Source of the DNA: Candidozyma auris
Lineage: Eukaryota > Ascomycota > Pichiomycetes > Serinales > Metschnikowiaceae
DNA length: 64,000 bases
Assembly: GCF_003013715.1 (NCBI RefSeq)
Contig: NC_072812.1
Span: 2,666,001-2,730,000, forward strand
Reading direction: 5' to 3'
Under the pieces are notes generated by a model. That model worked only from the letters and a program-made list of their open reading frames with translations. It did not search any database and was not told where the DNA came from. Below, piece by piece: positions 57,256 through 64,000 of the stretch. Position numbers and translations under genes: made by a program. Position 1 is the stretch's first letter, and each line of letters opens with the position of its first letter.

Positions 57256-57926
57256 TGTGGCAGACAGTTCACAAAGTCAACGCAAAGCAATCAGAGCAGA
57301 ACCTGCTTTACATTACACGTTGATGAGGTTTTACAAATTATTCCCATAGAGAGTATAGACGGGATTTAACCTTTACGCAAGGCATAAAAGAGGTCGCCGA
57401 GAGATATCTGAATCCCTATTGCCTGATTTTCATGAGTTTTTAAGCTGTATAAGCTTAAACATCTTAAGCCATTTCTCAACAATGGCGATGGAGTGCTCAG
57501 AAAGGGGTTCAATGTGGCTTTGTGAGAAGTTCCCCAAAAACAGCGCTTCAGGCATGGTGACCTTGACGATGGTTTTTTTTTTGTCCTCAGATCTGCCTGG
57601 GATACCTTAGTGTAAGCACATCCGTGCCTCCCACACCATCCCGCGAGGCGTGTAAGTGACCTTACAAGCAGTTCATCAAAAAAGAACATTGAGAGTGAAA
57701 AAGAACACCCACCATTGAGTTGCCTTGCTGGTTAGAGAAGGAAGTATATCGAATTCTTTATAGAAAAGGTGTGCGCTGAATAGTTAGCTAAGAATTCTGC
57801 ACAGCGATATCCATCACGATAACAACGATCATCAAATACACCAGATAAGAAAGAATAGGCGTCTACCACACTAAAATCAACCACGGAAAATTGACGAAGC
57901 AAAACTCTTTGGCGGCTCTGTAAATT
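57256..57926. other. Region between RPF1 and MSN5 with a candidate spliced small gene
   Basis: Contains a likely coding block on the minus strand at 57430-57585, described separately, and the MSN5 promoter. Nothing else recognised. Confidence 0.45.
57430..57689 (-). CDS. Candidate small gene, probably spliced; product unknown
   Basis: On the minus strand the frame from 57585 down to the stop at 57432-57430 reads like protein: DKKKTIVKVTMPEALFLGNF, then a hydrophilic-amphipathic helix (EHSIAIVEKWLKMFKLIQL). An ATG within it (57555) gives 41 residues. Upstream, ATG 57689 begins MFFFDELL and is followed by a GTAAGG donor; removing 57665-57586 would join the parts in frame into about 59 residues. 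Branch and acceptor are weak (CACTAAG; GAG), so other splice choices are possible. No family recognised. Low confidence in structure, moderate in the coding block. Confidence 0.35.
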
Positions 57927-60900
57927 ATGACAATGGACTCGTCTGGTGCCAAGCAGATCGTCCAGGCATTGGAGGCAATCCACGAGCCTCGATCGACAAA
58001 TGCCCAAAGAAGAGAAGCTCAAGAGTTTTTGGAGAAAATCAAACAAAACGAAGAAGCCCCCTTTTGGGGGTTTCAATTGGCTTTGCCTGACGACAACAAG
58101 AACAGCATAGTACGTCATTTTGGTCTTCTGCTTCTCCAGCACGTTTTAAGCAACAAGTTCCACACACTTGATCGAACGAAGATGCTCACGGTACGAGAGT
58201 GGGTGGTGACGCTTTGCGGCAAAGCCACAGATAATGATCCTCATTATTTAAAAGAGAAAGTGGCGTTCTTGTGGGCGTCGTTGGCGAAACGAGTGTGGGG
58301 CAGCTGGCTCGTTAAAGGAGACGATATAAACCAGAGATCAGGAAATTCTCTGAATGGGCTTGAGGGGAACAAAAAAGCCGAATCGCAGAGCCCGAGTCAG
58401 CGAATGGCGCTGCCAGAAGATTTGGCAGACGGGTGGAGCTCCATGGATGCGGACCTCTGGGCCCTCTGGAACGAGAACCCTCAGTGCAGAGAGTTATCGC
58501 TAATAATAACAAGGACACTATTTGAGGATATATTTCTTTTGGACGATATCGTTGCTAGTAAACGGTCGCCAATATTGAACCAGCTCAGTGTGCTCATTGT
58601 GCACCCGACGTCGGTGCTAGATCAAATGTACGAGCCTAATCCACGCATTTCTCCTTGCAAATACGTGAGCGAGGGCTGGTTCAGCCACTGGAGCAGCTTT
58701 TTGCTTGAAGTGCTTTCCAACAACGATATCACATCACATAGCGCTCAGGCATTCGTGCCCAAGATTCTTGGGGCATTCAAGACATGCCTTCACTGGGTGC
58801 AGCCGTCAGTTTTGCGGAACGAAAACATCCTCAACACACTTATCAATATCCTCACTGTGTCTGATGTGAAAATCAAAACTTTAGCCGTGGACTGCTTGCA
58901 TATACTATTCACAAGAGCATATCCCACCCTGGAGGACTTTGACTTTTTTGTTGGTAGCATATTCACCTGCGAGGGAATTAAGAAACTCTCGCAATTTTAC
59001 CATTCACTCAAAATCGACCCTGACGACATTGACGAACAAACATACGCATTGCTCAAGAAAACTGTCGAAATGATTGTTTCTCTTAGCGAATACCTCAACA
59101 TCCTGCTACCCGCTAAGAATAGGATAGACTGGGCGAAAGCTGATGTGAGTGAATACCTTCGCCTTATACTCACTACAACAAGTCATCCAAGCTTAATCAT
59201 TTCTGGCCTCTCTTTGCAGATGTGGGTTACGACCTTACGATTTGATGAGCTCAGCTCAAAAGAGCCAGTTGTCAATATCTTGATGGACTTGATGGAAATT
59301 GCGGCAAATCGTGTGATAAACTATGAATGGCTCGGCGAGGACGAGCCATCTAAGAAATACCTAGAGTTTGACTTTGATTCTGCTCTGGACTCATCGTCTT
59401 TCTTGTCAAATTACAAGAAATTCAATGAAGATATTGTGCGTATAACTGTTTGCAAAAAGCCCGAGGAGGGTCTCAAATGGTTAGAGAACAGACTAGAAGC
59501 TTTCTTTTCTTCGCCACTAGGACACGCATGCATAAATGAGGCAAAACTAGACGAGAAGTCAGATCCTTATAATTGGGGTTCTGCTCAATTCAATATAATA
59601 GAAAACAGTATCAGGGGAGTCTCTCGCTGGCGCATATGGTACAGTGGCGAGGATTTCGAGACGAAGAACAACAGGCTCAATAGTCTTGTGGAAGACTTGG
59701 GAGAACGTTTATTAGCAATGCAGCTAGCATCGCCTTTGCTCATCAGAAAGCAAGTACAAACAATGGTTCAATTTGCCCCATTGCTCAAAGACGTGAGCCC
59801 CTTGATGTTCAAAGTTCTCGAGAAGATTATCACTACAGCTACATTTGAATACCCACCAAACATCAGTGATGATGAAAAGGAGCTTATTCGTGATTTGAGG
59901 ACAAGCTGTGGTACGGAACTCAATAGACTCGCTTATATCATGCCTGAGTCATTGAAAAAGATCTTTTCCGAGCTTGAAGCGGTCGTCTCGAGCATATTGT
60001 CATCTAACAAGGTTAGCAATCATGAGAATGTCGCATTCAAATCATTCCTTTTAGTCATCGCCTCGAGGTCATCCATAGAAGATAAAGATGCTCTCTTTGC
60101 CAAGATTGTCGATCCAGACTTGATGGCGTGGTCAGCTCCTGAAACAGAAAAAGGCCTTTCTGATTTGCATTGGTTCATGGAGAGGCTAGGCATTGCTGAA
60201 ATAGCTCAATACTTCCAGAGAAGAAACATCACAGCTAATACAAATCTATTAGAGGCGGAGATGGATGAGGAAGGCAAAGCACTCAAAAACAAACTTAAAG
60301 AGCATTGGTCCTCCATATTTCCGATTCGTGCTACCCGAATCTTCATTCAATATAGCATAGAGAAGCTCAGTCATGACTCCCCGGAGTATCAAGCATTGCT
60401 TAGACTTTGGAAGCCTAGAGTGACACCTATAATACCCCACGTCTTACAGTTACTTGCACAAATTCAAGCTTATCACAATCCTGACAATTGGAAGGATCTT
60501 CCTGAGGCAGTACAATCGTTTTTGCGGTATAGTCGCATGGAAAGATTTTGGCAGCAAGGTGTTTCCATACAGAGCAAAGAGATGTTCATAGAGGAGAGCG
60601 TCAAAGCAGCACTTACCCTTCGAGATTTTGCTGATAGTGTTGGCCACTTGGTGAGATATACGCGGGAGTATGCCTTCCTAACAATTGGTTCTCTCTCCAA
60701 CCTTGAGGACACATTGTATGAGATCCCTAACATTGCGACATCAATGTGGAACTCGTTGGCAGGTGACACCGTCGGTGTAACTCTACACAGTTGGAAGCAT
60801 ATGATCAATAGTTGTCTTCGAAGTGTCGTGAAGAATTGTCCGGTTAAATACGTTGATGTTTTCATGGCAGAGCTCTTACCAAAGGCGCTTTTCGATATTG

Positions 60901-61679
60901 ACAAGTTGATTGGCGATCGATGGGAAAAAATTTATAACACCGGGCTTCAGTTGCAAGGTAACGAGAACGACGCAACGCTCAGCGAAGAAATGATGGAAGA
61001 ACATATGCTCAGACAACTCACAGCCACGGTTGTCCGCCTCTTGATGGACATCATTCCACAGTTCAATGCTAAATCTATGACAGATACACAATTTGCTTGC
61101 AAAAGACTTGTGACAACAAATAAAGAAGTAATGGGTGCATTTCTCCAAATTTGTTGTCGCATCATCACTCTTAAAGATACAAAGTGTTCCTTCAACACTA
61201 TTCTTGTGGCAAGAAACATTCTTCCCGCTATAGTACTCAAAGATGACGATGTGGATAAGTATCTTTGCGATGTTTTCATGAACGCATACTTGAAAGTAAT
61301 ACTCGATGACTACTTCGTGGAGACACACACTGAAGCTGCTACAGCACTAACGACTTTATACTGTGCTCTCCGATCAAAGAATGATTATCCTGCGAGGGTT
61401 TTGATGGAGGCATTGCCTAACATAACCTCACTGCATATCTCTAATTTTGAGAATCTTTTGGTAGGATCGAGATCTTTGCGTCACCAGCGCATGGCTTTAC
61501 TTGAATTGGTGAGGATTTCGAAGGCAGATCAAATAGAAGCTTCGGAAGATGAAATGAAGCTTCGGAAGAAGCAACTAGAGATGAGCTCCGTAACCAAGAA
61601 GAAAAAGAGCACGAATGATATCATGAATGACCCATTCACCGAGAATGGCGCGTTGAATAATCTATTTGGTGAGGAATAG
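57927..61679 (+). CDS. MSN5: Karyopherin Msn5 (exportin-5 type)
   Basis: 1,250 residues (yeast 1,224), all-helical HEAT repeats. N-terminal importin-beta/exportin region: GAKQIVQALEAIHEPRSTNA near 7-26, followed by PFWGFQLALPDDNKNSIVRH and FGLLLLQHVL. Msn5 exports phosphorylated transcription factors (Pho4, Far1, Crz1-type cargo) and imports RPA in yeast, using Ran-GTP. The start could be M1 (57927) or M3 (57933). The stop codon is one base from the HPM1 stop on the other strand, so their 3' UTRs must overlap completely. Confidence 0.93.
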   Translation: MTMDSSGAKQIVQALEAIHEPRSTNAQRREAQEFLEKIKQNEEAPFWGFQLALPDDNKNSIVRHFGLLLLQHVLSNKFHTLDRTKMLTVREWVVTLCGKATDNDPHYLKEKVAFLWASLAKRVWGSWLVKGDDINQRSGNSLNGLEGNKKAESQSPSQRMALPEDLADGWSSMDADLWALWNENPQCRELSLIITRTLFEDIFLLDDIVASKRSPILNQLSVLIVHPTSVLDQMYEPNPRISPCKYVSEGWFSHWSSFLLEVLSNNDITSHSAQAFVPKILGAFKTCLHWVQPSVLRNENILNTLINILTVSDVKIKTLAVDCLHILFTRAYPTLEDFDFFVGSIFTCEGIKKLSQFYHSLKIDPDDIDEQTYALLKKTVEMIVSLSEYLNILLPAKNRIDWAKADVSEYLRLILTTTSHPSLIISGLSLQMWVTTLRFDELSSKEPVVNILMDLMEIAANRVINYEWLGEDEPSKKYLEFDFDSALDSSSFLSNYKKFNEDIVRITVCKKPEEGLKWLENRLEAFFSSPLGHACINEAKLDEKSDPYNWGSAQFNIIENSIRGVSRWRIWYSGEDFETKNNRLNSLVEDLGERLLAMQLASPLLIRKQVQTMVQFAPLLKDVSPLMFKVLEKIITTATFEYPPNISDDEKELIRDLRTSCGTELNRLAYIMPESLKKIFSELEAVVSSILSSNKVSNHENVAFKSFLLVIASRSSIEDKDALFAKIVDPDLMAWSAPETEKGLSDLHWFMERLGIAEIAQYFQRRNITANTNLLEAEMDEEGKALKNKLKEHWSSIFPIRATRIFIQYSIEKLSHDSPEYQALLRLWKPRVTPIIPHVLQLLAQIQAYHNPDNWKDLPEAVQSFLRYSRMERFWQQGVSIQSKEMFIEESVKAALTLRDFADSVGHLVRYTREYAFLTIGSLSNLEDTLYEIPNIATSMWNSLAGDTVGVTLHSWKHMINSCLRSVVKNCPVKYVDVFMAELLPKALFDIDKLIGDRWEKIYNTGLQLQGNENDATLSEEMMEEHMLRQLTATVVRLLMDIIPQFNAKSMTDTQFACKRLVTTNKEVMGAFLQICCRIITLKDTKCSFNTILVARNILPAIVLKDDDVDKYLCDVFMNAYLKVILDDYFVETHTEAATALTTLYCALRSKNDYPARVLMEALPNITSLHISNFENLLVGSRSLRHQRMALLELVRISKADQIEASEDEMKLRKKQLEMSSVTKKKKSTNDIMNDPFTENGALNNLFGEE

Positions 61680-61680
61680 T

Positions 61681-62703
61681 CTATGATACGATTGTGATAA
61701 TAGATCTCTTAAGCAGCGAATTGGATACGTCGGCGGTGTCAATCTGAAGAGGAAAGCCGCAAGAAGCAAGACGCAGAGTGAATTCCTTTACTGAACCGCC
61801 AACGCCAAAGTAATAGGATTTCGCTGCTATCAATGCAGCACACTGATTTTTTAACATGAGATCTGTCAAAGTCTGGATGAAAATTGGCAAAGTGTCCAAT
61901 GAATATATGGTCTCCGATGAAAGGATTAAGTCTGGGCACATTGGCAGCACTATATCAACAAACTCAGGACCCCAAGAACCGGACACAAAGTGAAGCTGTA
62001 TGTTGAGCCTCTTTACGGTATTAATGAATGCATCAGCAAGATCCTTAGTCAACTGAATTTCATCATTCTTCATGGGTATCTCTGGGTTTTGTAAACTCGC
62101 TAACTCTTTTACACTTAGCGTAGATGCCCAATGCACAACAAGATTCGGAATCGTGACAAGTCGAAGCACCTCGTAGTTGTAGTCTCCAAGAACGAGAGTT
62201 TTGCCGGATGAGTTTTTCTCTAACCATTTTTGAAATATGAAACAGGACGGTAGAGCTGAACCACACCCCAACTCTAGAATGCTGTTTTTTGCAAAAGTGT
62301 CCTCGTTTTTTGCAACCTCGTCCACAAGGTCGTAGGAACACTCCCACAGCTTGAAGCCTCCTTCGTAGACATTTTTACGAAGATCTAGCTCTTCCTCAGA
62401 CCCTAGCAAAATCTGGCGTATTTCCTTATTGTCATCTTCATTTTCGTCCTCAACCATGCACTGATGCTTCACGTCAAAGATCTCACGTCTGTACACGATA
62501 TTTCCATTGGTCGTTTTGTAATTGTCGAAAGTGATTCTGACGTCTTTGAGTGTATTTAGGATTGATTCGAGTGAGTGGACTTTTGGGGGATTGAGAGACG
62601 CAACGTTGGTACTTTGAAAAGTAGAAGGTGCTGCGCTCGTTACAGATGGTGTAATGTCTTCATCTGATAGGTCAGCCTGAGAAAAACCAAAGGAAAAGGA
62701 CAT
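61681..62703 (-). CDS. HPM1: Protein-histidine N-methyltransferase Hpm1 (METTL18 family)
   Basis: 340 residues. Seven-beta-strand SAM methyltransferase: VYEGGFKLWECSYDLVDEVA leads into motif I (SILELGCGSALPS) near 140-152; motif LVLGDYNYEVLRL near 172 and FVSGSWGPEFVD near 240 follow, then DLILSSETIYS near 260. The NYEVLRLVTIPNL block is typical of Hpm1, which methylates a histidine of ribosomal protein uL3 (Rpl3). Upstream lies a 23-base palindrome (62761-62783). Confidence 0.93.
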   Translation of the reverse strand: MSFSFGFSQADLSDEDITPSVTSAAPSTFQSTNVASLNPPKVHSLESILNTLKDVRITFDNYKTTNGNIVYRREIFDVKHQCMVEDENEDDNKEIRQILLGSEEELDLRKNVYEGGFKLWECSYDLVDEVAKNEDTFAKNSILELGCGSALPSCFIFQKWLEKNSSGKTLVLGDYNYEVLRLVTIPNLVVHWASTLSVKELASLQNPEIPMKNDEIQLTKDLADAFINTVKRLNIQLHFVSGSWGPEFVDIVLPMCPDLILSSETIYSLDTLPIFIQTLTDLMLKNQCAALIAAKSYYFGVGGSVKEFTLRLASCGFPLQIDTADVSNSLLKRSIITIVS

Positions 62704-63061
62704 CTCTAAAGAAAGACAAACACTAGGTAGCTCGATGAGGAGGATTGACTAGCCTATGTAGATCACATGAGGATCATGTGATCTTCTGTCAGATCAAGAA
62801 CGGAGCCCAATACGCAAGTTTCTTCTAATGATTTCCCAGTAACTACCAGTTTCTATCATTATTTTTATTATTATTTCTGTTTTTATGGATGACTAATGCT
62901 TATTGTTTATGGCATCTGCGGAGATTGTATTGGTCGGTGCTTTGTTTTGTGGGAGACGCTTTTTGCAGCCATTTTTAGAGACATAGACCAGGCCGCTCGA
63001 GAGAAGTCTGTGGCCAGCGATAGTAAGTGAGGTGTAGCAGTTGGTTTGAAAGAGGTTGACT
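62704..63061. other. Promoter of HPM1 and 3' flank of the right-edge gene
   Basis: 358 bases; apart from the palindrome at 62761-62783 and AT-rich sequence near 62860-62885, nothing recognised. Confidence 0.5.
62761..62783. promoter_or_regulatory. Palindrome with twin ATCACATG sites upstream of HPM1
   Basis: Ten-base perfect inverted repeat GATCACATGA with a 3-base spacer, 58 bases upstream of the HPM1 ATG. Each arm holds ATCACATG, close to the Cbf1/E-box core RTCACRTG. A binding site is inferred from symmetry and position only. Confidence 0.45.
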
Positions 63062-63997
63062 CTAGGTCCTTTTCAAAATACCCATGTTGAACGGCAACAC
63101 CACAAAAATAGACGCTGTATTTGAAAGTATCCCAAAGTTTGTCATTATGAATACTTTGATACTGAGTTTATGCCACCTTCTGAGATGTTCCGATATAAAC
63201 GATGGCTTTAATCTCGGAAATTTGCATTCAAGAAGGCTGCTTGGTAGATCAATAGAATATTCGTTCTCGAGTGCCTTCAGGGGGCTCCATTTAATCTTAA
63301 AGTTGCATTCAACCTCATGTATCATAGTGGCACGCTGCTTGCAGTCAAATAAAGCGGTATTGGAGTAGTGTTCCATTACCTCGACTGCCAGAATCTCGAT
63401 TCGTATGACATTAAATTCGTAATGCATGTCGTCAATGGTATATTTTGCGACCTCAATTGGGGCTGGTAACTCGAAAGAGATGCTGATGAAATCTTTAAGG
63501 CTCATACCGGGAAAAACCACTCGAGACCCCCTGAGCTCCGAAATGTTATCTGAGTCAACGTATTCAGCTCTTATGTAGATTGTATATTCATGAGGAATGT
63601 CTGCCTTTTCATTCAACCCATTCAACGGATAGCTTTCCGTCAGCAAGCAACATCGATACCTTCGGAACACCTGTGGAAGCACCGATGGTGGAACTCGATA
63701 CGAAACCTTTTTATAGCGATAAAAGGCCCCCAGGAGCGTCCATTCATATTTCCTCCATGGTGGTGACTTAAATCCCTCAAAAACTATTGTGGGTACCCTT
63801 TTGGGGTAGGCCAAATCCCATAGAATACGACTAACAAACCTCGAAAATTTGAAACTTTGTTTTACCGATGCTTTCGCAACTGCTTCGGAGCACCACTTGA
63901 CGATCGTAAAAGTGAGAACTTCTCCGTTGGCATAATTGTATTGTGATAATGTTACATGGCTATCATAATTCCTTTCGTAAGTGCCATTCTGTATCAT
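63062..63997 (-). CDS. Unidentified protein at the right edge (possibly arrestin-like), may be incomplete
   Basis: 311 residues from ATG 63997-63995 to the stop at 63062. This Met lies three bases from the window edge, so the true start may be outside. The sequence is beta-rich with alternating hydrophobic strands and no transmembrane helix: EYTIYIRAEYVDSD, GMSLKDFISISFELPAP, YEFNVIRIEILAVEVMEHYS. The C-terminal LRRWHKLSIKVFIMTNF is reminiscent of a C-terminal arrestin-fold strand. This recalls fungal arrestin-related adaptors such as the Bul type, but no PPxY motif is visible. The family call is speculative. Confidence 0.4.
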   Translation of the reverse strand: MIQNGTYERNYDSHVTLSQYNYANGEVLTFTIVKWCSEAVAKASVKQSFKFSRFVSRILWDLAYPKRVPTIVFEGFKSPPWRKYEWTLLGAFYRYKKVSYRVPPSVLPQVFRRYRCCLLTESYPLNGLNEKADIPHEYTIYIRAEYVDSDNISELRGSRVVFPGMSLKDFISISFELPAPIEVAKYTIDDMHYEFNVIRIEILAVEVMEHYSNTALFDCKQRATMIHEVECNFKIKWSPLKALENEYSIDLPSSLLECKFPRLKPSFISEHLRRWHKLSIKVFIMTNFGILSNTASIFVVLPFNMGILKRT

Positions 63998-64000
63998 TTT

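Noticed and set aside
1..64000. Transposons, LTRs, CRISPR arrays, viral remnants or a biosynthetic cluster
   Set aside because: No reverse transcriptase, integrase, transposase, terminal repeats, polyketide/NRPS domains or CRISPR-type arrays were seen; the window is conserved yeast gene content.

Overview
This 64 kb window is ordinary euchromatic DNA of a budding yeast. Its genes are compact and almost intron-free, alternate between strands, lack any bacterial-style operon, and nearly all match single-copy Saccharomycotina housekeeping genes. The few introns carry the yeast branch sequence TACTAAC. Several hints point to the CUG-Ser (CTG) clade, for example Debaryomycetaceae or Metschnikowiaceae: CTG codons fall at positions where family members carry serine or another polar residue (clearest in the CPS1-type carboxypeptidase, codon 90). 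If so, every CTG below should be read as Ser rather than Leu. I cannot name the species. Where the longest open frame begins at GTG or TTG, I have used the first credible ATG.

Layout. 1-8.3 kb: the 5' part of CFT1 (mRNA 3'-end processing), a GPI-anchored adhesin-like wall protein, an ER thioredoxin/PDI protein, the HDEL receptor ERD2 and the proteasome gene PRE7. 9.3-17.8 kb: a DUF676-type lipase, the mitochondrial ADCK kinase gene MCP2 with two introns near its 3' end, an AIM2-like dienelactone hydrolase, vacuolar carboxypeptidase CPS1 and the eEF2 chaperone HGH1. 17.9-28.4 kb: TFG1, a mitochondrial carrier, the divergent pair PEX39/GPI14, exosome subunit SKI6, tRNA-Trp, ERV29, CYT2 and TIM10. 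28.5-38.5 kb: a Gpb1/Gpb2-type kelch protein, a 14-bp minisatellite, a multispan Golgi-type membrane protein, ERG8, TYR1 and ARL1. 39.2-48.3 kb: GLC8, ZUO1, SDO1, AMS1, PBI2 and an unknown 79-residue membrane protein. 48.3-50.4 kb is a gene-poor gap with two possible micro-ORFs. 50.4-64 kb: SOD1 (intron after codon 4), a secreted RNase T2, HTD2, TFB1, RPF1, a possible small spliced gene, MSN5, HPM1 and an unidentified protein reaching the right edge.

Functional threads are loose, as expected for a eukaryote: secretory pathway (PDI protein, ERD2, ERV29, ARL1, GPI14), vacuole (CPS1, AMS1, PBI2, RNase T2), mitochondria (MCP2, CYT2, TIM10, HTD2, carrier), and ribosome biogenesis or translation (HGH1, SDO1, ZUO1, RPF1, HPM1). 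I saw no transposon, CRISPR array, viral remnant or biosynthetic cluster, and I do not claim a new multi-gene system. The points most worth checking are the MCP2 3' introns, the HIEL tail next to ERD2, PEX39, the adhesin repeats, the minisatellite and the micro-ORFs.
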